A DNA stretch of 36,619 nt. Source: Terriglobia bacterium (GTDB taxonomy: Bacteria > Acidobacteriota > Terriglobia > Bryobacterales > Bryobacteraceae). Under the pieces are notes generated by a model, which ran no database searches, had not been told where the DNA came from, and saw nothing but the letters and a program-made list of their open reading frames with translations. Positions 17,095 through 24,912 of this stretch are shown here, one piece after another. Within the stretch, counting starts at the first letter, position 1. Every line of letters begins with the position of its first letter. The DNA lies in the NCBI GenBank assembly GCA_020073365.1, contig JAIQFL010000082.1, forward strand, positions 1 through 36,619, in the 5' to 3' direction. The position numbers and the translations under genes are program-made.

Positions 17095-18093
17095 ATGATC
17101 AAAGTCGAAGGTCTAACCAAGCGGTACGCCCGTACGCTCGCCGTAGACAATATCTCCTTCGAAGTCGAAAAAGGACAAATCGTGGGCTTTCTGGGCCCCA
17201 ATGGCGCCGGAAAAACCACCACGATGCGCGTCCTCACGTGCTTCCTTCCTCCCACCTCGGGGAAAGCCAACATCGCCGGGTTCGATGTGCTGGAGAACCC
17301 CCTGGAGGTCAAGAGGCGCATCGGCTACTTGCCGGAAACGCCTCCGCTTTACCCCGAAATGGAAGTCGTCGAATACCTCACGTTCGTCGGCAAGCTGAAG
17401 GGCATTTCTTCCGCCGATATCAAGCGCCGCGTGGATGAGGTGATGGGCCGTTGCGCCATCGGCGACGTCCGGGACAAGCTCATTGGCAAGCTCTCCAAGG
17501 GCTATCGCCAGCGTGTCGGCCTCGCCCAGGCCATCATCCACAACCCCGATGTTCTGATCCTCGACGAGCCCACTTCCGGTCTCGACCCCAAACAGATCAT
17601 CGAGATTCGCGAGCTGCTCAAATCGCTCGCCGGCGACCACACCATTATCCTCAGCACCCACATCCTCTCGGAAGTGGAGCATTCCTGCGAGCGTGTGATT
17701 ATCATCAGCCAGGGCCGCCTGGTGGCCATCGATTCGGTGGCCAACCTAACCAACCGGTTGCGCGGCTCCGAAGCCGTGGCGCTCGAAGTGGAAGCGGCCG
17801 ACGGCCGCCCCAATCCCACGGACGTACAGCAGCGCCTGGAGCAGGTTCCGGGCGTGAGCCGCGTGGTCATGAAGGATTCCAGGAACGCCAGGCTCGCGTT
17901 CGAGGTCGAGAGTTTGCAGGGCCGCCACATCCGCGCGGACCTGGCCCGCACGGTCGTGAACGCCGGCTGGAACCTCAGCGAGATGCGCGCCGTCGGCCTC
18001 AGCCTGGAAGACATCTTCCTGCAGCTCACCGGGCCCGAGCAGAAAGATCAGAAAGAACAAAAAGATCAGAAAGAACAAGGAGACCAGAAGTGA
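17095..18093 (+). CDS. ABC transporter ATP-binding protein, GldA-like
   Basis: A 332-residue nucleotide-binding subunit. Walker A is GPNGAGKTTT (about residues 36-45), the signature is LSKGYRQRVGLAQA, Walker B is VLILDEPTSGLDP, and the switch histidine is in ILSTHILSEVE. The C-terminal 100 residues form the extension common in ABC-2 exporters and GldA-like proteins. It should power the permease encoded next at the inner membrane. The last residues are a charged low-complexity tail (EQKDQKEQKDQKEQGDQK) made by an 18-base tandem duplication, and this A-rich tail also carries the ribosome site of the next gene. The stop overlaps the GTG start of the permease (GTGA). The substrate is unknown; in Bacteroidetes the homologous GldAFG set is tied to gliding, but here the wider gliding machinery was not seen. 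Confidence 0.92.
   Translation: MIKVEGLTKRYARTLAVDNISFEVEKGQIVGFLGPNGAGKTTTMRVLTCFLPPTSGKANIAGFDVLENPLEVKRRIGYLPETPPLYPEMEVVEYLTFVGKLKGISSADIKRRVDEVMGRCAIGDVRDKLIGKLSKGYRQRVGLAQAIIHNPDVLILDEPTSGLDPKQIIEIRELLKSLAGDHTIILSTHILSEVEHSCERVIIISQGRLVAIDSVANLTNRLRGSEAVALEVEAADGRPNPTDVQQRLEQVPGVSRVVMKDSRNARLAFEVESLQGRHIRADLARTVVNAGWNLSEMRAVGLSLEDIFLQLTGPEQKDQKEQKDQKEQGDQK
18043..18078 (+). repeat. Perfect 18-nt tandem duplication in the ABC ATPase tail
   Basis: AAAGATCAGAAAGAACAA occurs twice in a row (18043-18060 and 18061-18078), adding six residues (KDQKEQ) to the C-terminus without shifting the frame. Slippage at this A-rich site could change the copy number and the distance to the ribosome site of the next gene. 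Confidence 0.85.
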
Positions 18094-18857
18094 AGGACGT
18101 ACTCCTCATCTGTCAGAAGGAACTCAAGAGCTATTTCGCGTCGCCTATCGCTTACCTGCTGATGGCGTTCTTCGCGCTGATCTTCGGATTCGGCTTCTAT
18201 ACCGCCACGCGCGACGTTGCCCGCTTCAGCTTCCAGGCCCAGATGATGGGCCAACAACAGCCCATGAACGTCAACGACCAGATCATCCGTCCGCTGCTGG
18301 GCTTCGCCAGCACCATTGCGCTGTTTCTCATCCCCATGATCACCATGCGCCTGTTCGCGGAAGAGAAGCGCACCGGCACCATCGAGCTGTTGCTCACCTC
18401 GCCAATCCGGGACATCGAAATCATCCTCGGCAAGTGGCTGGGCGCCATGCTGTTGTATCTGTGCGTGCTGGGAATGTCTATGATCAACGTGGCGCTGCTT
18501 TTCGCCTGGGCCAAGCCCGACGTGAAACCCGTCCTGGTGGCATACCTCGGGCTGATTCTGCAAGGCGGGTGCCTTCTGGCGATCGGCGCGTTCATCTCCA
18601 CCACCACCAAAAACCAGATCATCGCCGGCGGCGTCACGTTCTTTGTATGCCTCATGCTGTGGCTGTTGAGCTGGTTCACGGCGTTTGACAGCTCGGCGGT
18701 CTCGAGCGTGGTCAGCTATCTTTCCATCGTCACTCACTTCGAAAACTTTGGAAGAGGCGTCCTCAGTCTGAAGGATGTGATCTTCTACTTTTCCATGATC
18801 TTCTTCGCTTTGTTCCTGACGGCGCGATCCATGGAATCGCTGCGGTGGAGGGCGTAA
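18090..18857 (+). CDS. ABC-2 type permease, GldF-like
   Basis: A 255-residue membrane protein with six predicted helices. It starts KDVLLICQKELKSYFASPIAYL, the conserved N-terminal block of GldF/NosY-like ABC-2 permeases, followed by FFALIFGFGFYTA, then IALFLIPMITMRLFAEEKRTG, the conserved cytoplasmic loop between helices two and three, and TIELLLTSPIRDIEIILGKW. It pairs with the ATPase encoded upstream to form the inner-membrane channel. GTG 18090 overlaps the upstream TGA and has AAGGAG about eight bases before it; no ATG fits the family start. Translation is probably coupled to the ATPase. Confidence 0.9.
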   Translation: MKDVLLICQKELKSYFASPIAYLLMAFFALIFGFGFYTATRDVARFSFQAQMMGQQQPMNVNDQIIRPLLGFASTIALFLIPMITMRLFAEEKRTGTIELLLTSPIRDIEIILGKWLGAMLLYLCVLGMSMINVALLFAWAKPDVKPVLVAYLGLILQGGCLLAIGAFISTTTKNQIIAGGVTFFVCLMLWLLSWFTAFDSSAVSSVVSYLSIVTHFENFGRGVLSLKDVIFYFSMIFFALFLTARSMESLRWRA

Positions 18858-18858
18858 T

Positions 18859-20292
18859 ATGAACACCGACTGGCTCAAGACAAGACAAACCAAGTACACC
18901 GCTTATGCCAGCGTGTACATCATCGTGATCATTGCGGTCCTGGGTGGGGTGAATTTCCTCGCCAATCGCTACGACAAATCGTACGATTCCACCGCCAACA
19001 AGGCGTTCAGCCTCTCCGATCAGACCATCAAAGTGGTCAAGGGGCTGAAGAACGATATCCACATTACCTATTTCGATGAGCAATCGCGCTTCCCGACGGC
19101 GCGCGATACCCTGGACCGCTACTCCTCCCTTTCTCCTAAGGTGCACGTGGACTACGTGGATCCGGTGAAGAAGCCGCAACAAGCCAAAGCCGCCGGCTAC
19201 CGCCGGGATGTCACCCTGTTGGTGGATTCCGGGCAGAAGAAGGAGGAAGCCAAGAGCCTCACTGAAGAGGAAATCACGGGGGCCCTGATCCGCTCGCTCA
19301 AATCCGGCGAGCGCAATGCGTGCTTCGTGACGGGATCGGGCGAGCACAGTATCGATGACACCGAGCGCGGCGGTTATGCGGCAGTGAAGCAGTCGCTCGA
19401 GCGCAACAATTACAAGACCAAGGCCGTTTCGCTCCTCAAGGGCTCCGCGGAGGCCGCCGGCACCCCTCCCGCGGGCGCTCCTCCGGTTCCCGCTAAGATC
19501 GAGGTTCCCTCGGACTGCCTCGTCCTGGTGGTGGCCGGACCGCAGCACGATTATGTCCAGCCGGAAACCGACGCCATCAAAGCGTATGTGGAAGGCGGCG
19601 GCCACGCTCTGTTCATGCTGGATCCGCCCATCAACCTGGGCCGCAGCTCGACCGACGAGAACACCACCCTGGTGGCCCTCCTCCAGAGCTGGGGCGTCAC
19701 GATCAATAAGGACCTGGCGCTCGATACCAGCGGTATCGGCCAGGTCTTCGGACTGGGTCCGGAAGTGCCGCTCGTAGCCAGCTACGATTCGCATCCCATC
19801 GTCAACCAGATGAAAGATGTGGCCACGGCTTTCCCGCTCTGCCGCACACTCGACGTGAAGAACGGAGACAAGACCACGGTGCAGAAGCTGTTCGCGACCG
19901 CCGACAACAGTTTCGCCACCAGCGACCTGAGTTCCGGCAGCATCCGCATCGACCCCAAGAAGGACAAAAAAGGCCCCCTCACTCTGGCGGCCGCCGGCAC
20001 ATACAATGGCACTGGGGCTCCCTCTGGGTCCGGCCGGTTCGTGGTCGTGGGCAGTTCCATGTGGGCCGGCAACAGCTTCATCCGGTTCAACGGAAATCGG
20101 GACCTGTTCCTCAACATGATCAATTGGCTGACTGCCGACGAGGACCTCATCTCCATCCGTCCCAAGGCGCCCGATGACCGCCCCCTCAATATCACCCCGC
20201 AGAAAGTCAACATGTTGTTCTGGCTCAGCATCGTGATCTTCCCGATGGGTGTCATCGCGTTCGGCATGGTCACCTGGTGGAAGAGGAGATAA
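18859..20292 (+). CDS. GldG-like ABC-associated extracytoplasmic protein
   Basis: A 477-residue protein anchored at both ends: an N-terminal helix (YASVYIIVIIAVLGGVNFL) and a C-terminal helix (LFWLSIVIFPMGVIAFGMV) followed by WWKRR. Between them lies the GldG/IFT52-like domain: NKAFSLSDQTIKVVKGL, then YFDEQSRFPTARDTLDRYS, VHVDYVDPVKKP, and VEGGGHALFMLDPPIN. This arrangement is typical of the large partner of GldF-type permeases, sited in the periplasm. A proline/alanine-rich insert (GTPPAGAPPVPAK) lies near residue 205. ATG 18859 begins one base after the permease stop, with GGAGG ahead of it. It is the third gene of the operon. The protein probably contributes to substrate handling, but the substrate is not known. 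Confidence 0.87.
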   Translation: MNTDWLKTRQTKYTAYASVYIIVIIAVLGGVNFLANRYDKSYDSTANKAFSLSDQTIKVVKGLKNDIHITYFDEQSRFPTARDTLDRYSSLSPKVHVDYVDPVKKPQQAKAAGYRRDVTLLVDSGQKKEEAKSLTEEEITGALIRSLKSGERNACFVTGSGEHSIDDTERGGYAAVKQSLERNNYKTKAVSLLKGSAEAAGTPPAGAPPVPAKIEVPSDCLVLVVAGPQHDYVQPETDAIKAYVEGGGHALFMLDPPINLGRSSTDENTTLVALLQSWGVTINKDLALDTSGIGQVFGLGPEVPLVASYDSHPIVNQMKDVATAFPLCRTLDVKNGDKTTVQKLFATADNSFATSDLSSGSIRIDPKKDKKGPLTLAAAGTYNGTGAPSGSGRFVVVGSSMWAGNSFIRFNGNRDLFLNMINWLTADEDLISIRPKAPDDRPLNITPQKVNMLFWLSIVIFPMGVIAFGMVTWWKRR

Positions 20293-20295
20293 CCG

Positions 20296-21606
20296 ATGAA
20301 GCCCACGGGACTGTTGATCGCCGTCGCTCTTCTGGCTGTGCTGGGCGGGGCGGTCTGGTGGTCCAACAAGAAGCAGGCGGCCGCCAGCAAGTCGCCCACC
20401 GATACCAGCACCAAGATGCTTTCCATCCCGGATGACCAGTTCCAGGAAATCCGGGAAAAGAAGCTGACCGGCGAAGTCCTCGCCCTCAGCCGCTCGACCG
20501 GCAAATGGCGGTTGACCGAGCCGCAGCATCTCGCCGCCGATCAGGACTCGGTCGGCTCGATGGTTTCGAATCTCTCCTCCCTCAATGCCGACAAAGTGAT
20601 CGAGGACAATGCTACGGACCTGAAGCCGTACGGCCTGGACATGCCCACGCTCGATATAGTGGTGACCAAGAAGGACGGCAAGACCGCCGAACTGTTGGTC
20701 GGGGACGATACTCCCACAGGTTCCGGGGCCTACGCCAAGGTTGCCAACGACCCGCGCGTGTTCACCCTCGGGAGTTTCGTCAAGACCGGTCTCGACAAGA
20801 AGCCCGACGACCTGCGCGACAAGCGCCTGCTCACCTTCGATTCCGACCGGCTGACCCGCGTGGAGCTGGTGACCAAGGGGCAGCTCGTGGAAATCGGCAA
20901 GAACAGTTCCAACGAGTGGCAGATTGTCAAACCGCGGCCGCTGCGGGCCGATGCATCGGCGGTCGATACCATGATCGGAAAGCTGAAGGATGCCAGGATC
21001 GACACTACTACCTCCGCCGACGCGGGCAAGCAGTTCGCTGCCTCCCCCAAGGGCGCTTTGGTCAGCCTCACCGACGTCAGTGGCACGCAAACATTGGAGA
21101 TCCGCCGCGACAGTAAGAAGGACTACTACGGCAAAAGCTCGACGGTCGAAGGTGTGTTCAAGGTGCCCTCCGACCTGGCCGATGCCCTCAACAAGACGCT
21201 CGACGATATCCGCAACAAGAAGGTCTTCGATTTCGGCTTCAGCGATCCCAATGAGCTCGAAGTCAAGGGCGTCAAGTACACCAAGACCGGCGACAAGTGG
21301 ATGGCCGGCTCCAAGGCCATGGACAACATCAGTGTGCAAAGCCTGATCGACAAGATCCGGGACCTTACGGCCATTCAATTTGTGGATAAGGCGGTAGGCG
21401 ATCCGGCCTTCAACATTGCCGTTACCTCCAACGGGGGCAAGCGCGTCGAGAAAGTCACGGTCACGTTCGGGGCAGGCCGATATTTCGCGCAACGCGAAGG
21501 CGAGCCGAGCATCTATGAATTAAACCCGACGTTTGTGAAGGAACTGCTGGAGACGGCGTCGGCCGTAAAAGAGGCGGCGCCCGCTACGCCGGCGAAGAAG
21601 AAGTAA
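20296..21606 (+). CDS. DUF4340 domain protein, last gene of the Gld-like operon
   Basis: A 436-residue protein with an N-terminal signal anchor (GLLIAVALLAVLGGAVWW) and a long extracytoplasmic part. DUF4340 features are visible: LSRSTGKWRLTEPQHLAADQDSV, then LKPYGLDMPTLDIVVTKKDG, LLVGDDTPTGSGAYAKV and the repeated half with WQIVKPRPLRADASAVDTM. DUF4340 proteins regularly follow GldG-like genes. The reading frame ends with an alanine/lysine tail (ATPAKKK). It starts three bases after the previous stop. Its role is unknown; from context it is likely a periplasm-facing accessory of the ABC complex. A REP-like repeat follows the stop by four bases. Confidence 0.87.
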   Translation: MKPTGLLIAVALLAVLGGAVWWSNKKQAAASKSPTDTSTKMLSIPDDQFQEIREKKLTGEVLALSRSTGKWRLTEPQHLAADQDSVGSMVSNLSSLNADKVIEDNATDLKPYGLDMPTLDIVVTKKDGKTAELLVGDDTPTGSGAYAKVANDPRVFTLGSFVKTGLDKKPDDLRDKRLLTFDSDRLTRVELVTKGQLVEIGKNSSNEWQIVKPRPLRADASAVDTMIGKLKDARIDTTTSADAGKQFAASPKGALVSLTDVSGTQTLEIRRDSKKDYYGKSSTVEGVFKVPSDLADALNKTLDDIRNKKVFDFGFSDPNELEVKGVKYTKTGDKWMAGSKAMDNISVQSLIDKIRDLTAIQFVDKAVGDPAFNIAVTSNGGKRVEKVTVTFGAGRYFAQREGEPSIYELNPTFVKELLETASAVKEAAPATPAKKK

Positions 21607-21610
21607 AATG

Positions 21611-21629
21611 CGGGGACAGACGGGACGTT
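21611..21629 (+). repeat. REP-like dispersed repeat, third copy
   Basis: Nineteen bases with the core GGGGACAGACGGGACGTT match the inverted pair at 2703-2726 and 3151-3174. As at the first copy, GCAGGTCGG follows a few bases later. It lies just after the DUF4340 stop and before the NAD salvage genes, and may carry part of the 3' end of the ABC transcript. Confidence 0.7.
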
Positions 21630-21665
21630 CCCCTGCAGGTCGGCGGGACGACACACTGTGCTACC

Positions 21666-22979
21666 ATGAACGGACTTCTCACCGACCTGTACGAGCTGAC
21701 CATGGCGGCGTGTTACTTCGAAACCGCCAAAGCCGATGAGAAGGCTACCTTCGAGTTCACTATCCGGCAGCTCCCGCCCCACCGCAATTTCGTCTTGGCC
21801 GCGGGTTTGCCGCACATTGTCGACTACCTCCTCAACCTGAGCTTCACGTCCGAAGAGATCGATTACCTGCGCAACCTGGCGCAGTTCCGCAACGCGTCCA
21901 CGGCCTTCTGGGATTACCTCCGCCGGTTCCGCTTTACCGGCGACTTGTTTGCCGTTCCCGAAGGCACACCGCTGTTCGCCGGTGAGCCGGTGCTGACCAT
22001 CCGTGGTCCCATCATCGAAGCGCAGATCCCGGAGACCTACGTCCTGTCGGCCATCGCGTTCCAGACGTTGATCGCCAGCAAGGCGGTGCGCTCGGTGGAA
22101 GCCGCCGGCGGCCGGGACGTGGTGGAGTTCGGAACCCGCCGCGCCCACACGCCCGAAGCCGGGGTGCTGGGCGCGCGCGCCGCCTACATTGGCGGATGTT
22201 CCGGCACCAGCAACACGCTGGCGGGTTTCCGCTATGGCGTTCCGGTGATGGGGACCGCGGCGCATTCCTGGGTGATGTCGTTCCCCTGCGAGATGGAGGC
22301 CTTCCGGCGATTGCAGCGGGTGCTCGGAGACAGCACGGTCCAGCTCCTCGACACCTACGACTCCCTGGAGGGCGCGCGCCACGCCGCCAAGCTTGGCAGT
22401 CCGCTGTGGGGCGTTCGCATCGATAGCGGTGATTTTCTGTCGCTCTCGCGGCAGATTCGGACCATTCTCGACGAGGCCGGCCTGCGCGAGTCCAAAATCA
22501 TGGCGAGCGGCGACCTGGATGAGTACCGCATCCGCGACCTGGTGAACGCCGGAGCCCCCATCGACGCGTTTGGCGTAGGCACCCAACTCGCCACTTCGGC
22601 CGATGCGCCGAGCCTGAGCGCCACCTATAAAATGGTGGAGTTGGACATCCGCGGCATCCAGCGGTACACGGCGAAATACAGCGAGGACAAGATTTCGGTT
22701 CCCGGGTCTAAGCAGGTCTTCCGCGACGTCGCGCGAGACGTGATCGCGCGCTCGGCCGAATGCGGTAAGGGGGAGGCGCTGCTGCGGCCGGTGATCCTGG
22801 GAGGCTCGCTCGTTGAGCCGCTGCCCACCCTCGAGCAGGCCCGGGAGCGCGCCGCCCGGTCGGTCGCGAGCCTGGCGCCGGCTTTGCGACAATTGGAAGT
22901 GGGGGAACCGTGGCCGGTCATCTACAGCCGCGAGTTGCGCGAGCTGGTGGATCGGACGCGCCGTAATCTGGTGGGATGA
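21666..22979 (+). CDS. pncB: Nicotinate phosphoribosyltransferase
   Basis: A 437-residue enzyme that starts MNGLLTDLYELTMAACYFE, the standard N-terminal block of bacterial nicotinate phosphoribosyltransferases. Further blocks are RQLPPHRNFVLAAGLP, VVEFGTRRAHTPEAG (the conserved EFGTRR phosphate-binding loop), GCSGTSNTLAG, GTAAHSWVM (with the conserved histidine) and WGVRIDSGDF. It joins nicotinate with phosphoribosyl pyrophosphate, using ATP, to give nicotinate mononucleotide in NAD salvage. The start is fixed by family alignment; the ribosome site is weak. Its last codons overlap the nicotinamidase start (ATGA), so the two consecutive salvage steps are co-translated. A REP-like repeat lies 37 bases upstream. 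Confidence 0.93.
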   Translation: MNGLLTDLYELTMAACYFETAKADEKATFEFTIRQLPPHRNFVLAAGLPHIVDYLLNLSFTSEEIDYLRNLAQFRNASTAFWDYLRRFRFTGDLFAVPEGTPLFAGEPVLTIRGPIIEAQIPETYVLSAIAFQTLIASKAVRSVEAAGGRDVVEFGTRRAHTPEAGVLGARAAYIGGCSGTSNTLAGFRYGVPVMGTAAHSWVMSFPCEMEAFRRLQRVLGDSTVQLLDTYDSLEGARHAAKLGSPLWGVRIDSGDFLSLSRQIRTILDEAGLRESKIMASGDLDEYRIRDLVNAGAPIDAFGVGTQLATSADAPSLSATYKMVELDIRGIQRYTAKYSEDKISVPGSKQVFRDVARDVIARSAECGKGEALLRPVILGGSLVEPLPTLEQARERAARSVASLAPALRQLEVGEPWPVIYSRELRELVDRTRRNLVG

Positions 22980-23572
22980 AAACCGTCTTCTTCGACGTCG
23001 ACTCGCAGCTCGATTTTCTTTATCCTGCTGGGGCGCTGTATGTGCCCGCCGCCGAGCGTATTGTCCCGGCGATTGCCCGCCTGAATCGCTTCGCCGCCGA
23101 GCACCGCATAGCGGTGATCTCGACCACCGATGCCCACGCCGAGAATGACCCGGAATTCGCCGCTTGGCCGCCCCATTGCATCTCTGGAACCACGGGCCAG
23201 CACAAGGCCGAGCGAACCCTGCTGGAGAAGCGGGTAGTGGTCCCCAACCGCCAGTGCGAGTTTGCGCTCGACGGCGTGCAACAGGTCGTGGTCGAGAAGC
23301 AGACCGTGGATGTGTTCCTCGCTCCGAACTTGAGTCGGGTGATCGAGCAGCTTGAGGCGGATCGGTTTGTGGTCTATGGCGTGGTGACGGAGATCTGTGT
23401 GCTGTTTGCCGCGCGGGGCCTGCTGAAGGCGGGCAAGCCAGTCACGGTAGTGACCGATGCGGTAGCGGCATTGAAAGCCGAAGACTCCGCCCGAGCCTTG
23501 GACGAGATCCGCATGTTCGGCGGCGCGCTAGCCACAGTAGGGCAGGTCCTCGCTCCGGGTTGGTGCCGCTGA
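22976..23572 (+). CDS. pncA: Nicotinamidase (isochorismatase-like cysteine hydrolase)
   Basis: A 198-residue cytoplasmic hydrolase of the isochorismatase fold. FFDVDSQLDFLYPAGALYV carries the catalytic aspartate, VVEKQTVDVF supplies the lysine, and VYGVVTEICVLFAARGL contains the nucleophilic cysteine preceded by the usual V-T-E-I. STTDAHAENDPEF and WPPHC resemble the metal-binding and substrate loops of PncA. It should convert nicotinamide to nicotinate, feeding the phosphoribosyltransferase encoded just upstream. It begins at ATG 22976 and overlaps that gene by four bases (ATGA). Context and motifs agree well, so I prefer PncA over other isochorismatase-like enzymes. Confidence 0.88.
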   Translation: MKTVFFDVDSQLDFLYPAGALYVPAAERIVPAIARLNRFAAEHRIAVISTTDAHAENDPEFAAWPPHCISGTTGQHKAERTLLEKRVVVPNRQCEFALDGVQQVVVEKQTVDVFLAPNLSRVIEQLEADRFVVYGVVTEICVLFAARGLLKAGKPVTVVTDAVAALKAEDSARALDEIRMFGGALATVGQVLAPGWCR

Positions 23573-23584
23573 CGTATGCCGCAT

Positions 23585-23610
23585 TGGTGGGGCAGGCGGT
23601 TCCGCCTGCC
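23585..23610. repeat. Dispersed GGTGGGGCAG repeat with perfect 9-bp hairpin
   Basis: After TTGGTGGGGCAG the sequence GGCAGGCGG (23591-23599) faces CCGCCTGCC (23602-23610) across TT. It shares its opening with the repeat at 16872. It lies between the convergent pncA and methyltransferase genes and could end transcripts from both sides, although no T-run is present. Confidence 0.55.
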
Positions 23611-23649
23611 TGGCCCGCTTGCGGCGATTCTTTCACAGCTTCTGACGCG

Positions 23650-23671
23650 CGTGGCTCCGATCGGAGCCACG
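23650..23671. repeat. Perfect 22-nt palindrome
   Basis: The segment has the perfect core GTGGCTCCGATCGGAGCCAC and a further flanking C/G pair. Self-complementary without a loop, it is either a dispersed palindromic repeat or a binding site for a dimer. It sits 40 bases after the hairpin at 23591-23610, between convergent genes, which favours a repeat or bidirectional transcript end over an operator. Confidence 0.6.
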
Positions 23672-23707
23672 TCCGTAGCGGAGTGGTCTTCACCGCCTCT
23701 CCCAGTC

Positions 23708-24445
23708 CTACCTTGCGATCACTTCGAAGTTGCTCCCCAGCCTTCGCAGAAAGGGCGCCCGCAGCATGCCATCGTCGAGCACCCGCGCCATCCGATATCC
23801 CGCACGCCAACCGGGAAACAGACCCGCCAGGGGCGACGAACCGAAATCGTACATTTCCAGGTGGGCATCCAACCCGGCGCCGCGGAATAGGGCTGCGGTG
23901 GCCTCCGGATCCAGTTCCCGCTCGTCGGGCGTCTGATACCTCTTCATCAAGCCTGGAATGAGGAGTCGTCCGATGGCGCCCGAGGCACGCCGCCGGCTCG
24001 GATCGAGCGAGTAGAACACCCCGCCCGCTGCCAGCAGGTCCTTCACCAGTCCCGGCAGATCCGCCAGCATCTCGTCCGCCAGGTGGTGCAGGAAGAAGAT
24101 CGCCACCACCACGTCGAACCGGCCCTGCGCGTTGGTTCCCTGCTCGAAACGCGCATTCGCGATTCCCAACCTGGCGGCATCCGCCCGCGCCTGCCGTATC
24201 GCCGTGGGCGACAGGTCTATTCCGACCACTTCGGCCACATGCGGAGCCAGCAGCAGTTCCGTGTCGCCGATTCCGCAACCCAGGCTCAGCACCCGCGACT
24301 GGGGGCCCGCGCCCGTCACTTTCAGGATGCGGCCAACCATATGCTGCCGCAGGGCGCGCACGGCGGGACGTGCGAAATGCGTCTGGGCAAAGCCCGAATA
24401 CAGCTTTTCGTGGTATTCCAGTTCTCGTTGGAGAACGCTGTTCAC
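23708..24445 (-). CDS. SAM-dependent methyltransferase (class I)
   Basis: A 245-residue protein with a class I methyltransferase fold: RVLSLGCGIGDTELLLAP is motif I binding SAM, VVGIDLSPTAIRQAR is the acidic loop, and FDVVVAIFFLHHLADE is motif IV-like. The N-terminal part (LQRELEYHEKLYSGFAQ) resembles ubiquinone/menaquinone or lipid methyltransferases, but the substrate cannot be told. It starts at GTG 24445, whose bases overlap the TGA of the MauE/DoxX-like gene (GTGA), so its translation should be coupled. A longer reading to 24832 only runs through that gene in another frame. It is the last gene of a three-gene redox operon. Confidence 0.78.
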   Translation of the reverse strand: MNSVLQRELEYHEKLYSGFAQTHFARPAVRALRQHMVGRILKVTGAGPQSRVLSLGCGIGDTELLLAPHVAEVVGIDLSPTAIRQARADAARLGIANARFEQGTNAQGRFDVVVAIFFLHHLADEMLADLPGLVKDLLAAGGVFYSLDPSRRRASGAIGRLLIPGLMKRYQTPDERELDPEATAALFRGAGLDAHLEMYDFGSSPLAGLFPGWRAGYRMARVLDDGMLRAPFLRRLGSNFEVIAR

Positions 24446-24909
24446 ACGGTTTGCCGCTGCCTCTGGAAAGCCATCCAGGTAAGCAGGAGCGCCCCCGCGA
24501 GCATGCTCCCATCGCGGAGCAAGGTCCACCAGGAGATGATCTCCCCGGGTCCGAAGCAGCCGCAACTGATTTCCTTGCCCTGGGCGAACGCCCTGACCAT
24601 CAGCCCGAAAAACACCAGCAGCAGCAGCGAGGTGGCAGCCGCCGAGATGCGCAAACCCCGGCCCACAATCAGCATCGCACCGATCGCCAGTTCCAGCCAC
24701 GGGAGCGTCCGGGCCACCAGTTCCACGCCTTTCAGGGGCAAGATTCCGTAGGAGTTGATCGCCAGGGCAAACAGCTCCCACGGCTCCAGTTTCGGCGGCC
24801 AACTCCAGCCCGGCCCAAAAAGCTTGACCCACGCCGCGTAGACGAACACGGCACCCAGCGCGAGACGCAGCAGCAACCGGATAATAACGGGGATTCTAAG
24901 GAAGAACAT
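24442..24909 (-). CDS. MauE/DoxX-like redox-associated membrane protein
   Basis: A 155-residue integral membrane protein with about four helices (RLLLRLALGAVFVYAAWVK, PWLELAIGAMLIVG, SAAATSLLLLVFFGLMV, GSMLAGALLLTWMA). The block GKEISCGCFGP places two cysteines at 116 and 118 at the membrane surface, a hallmark of the MauE branch of the DoxX superfamily. MauE works in disulfide formation for methylamine dehydrogenase; related proteins elsewhere sit beside thioredoxin-like proteins. Here a DsbA-like gene lies three bases upstream, so the likely role is passing electrons to or from that thioredoxin in the periplasm. This role is an inference from motif and neighbourhood. Confidence 0.75.
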   Translation of the reverse strand: MFFLRIPVIIRLLLRLALGAVFVYAAWVKLFGPGWSWPPKLEPWELFALAINSYGILPLKGVELVARTLPWLELAIGAMLIVGRGLRISAAATSLLLLVFFGLMVRAFAQGKEISCGCFGPGEIISWWTLLRDGSMLAGALLLTWMAFQRQRQTV

Positions 24910-24912
24910 CGA

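Noticed and set aside
18763..21492. 909-codon open frame on the minus strand across the GldG and DUF4340 genes
   Set aside because: It is antisense to two well-supported genes with clear family motifs; long antisense frames are common in GC-rich DNA, and its translation has no recognisable domain.
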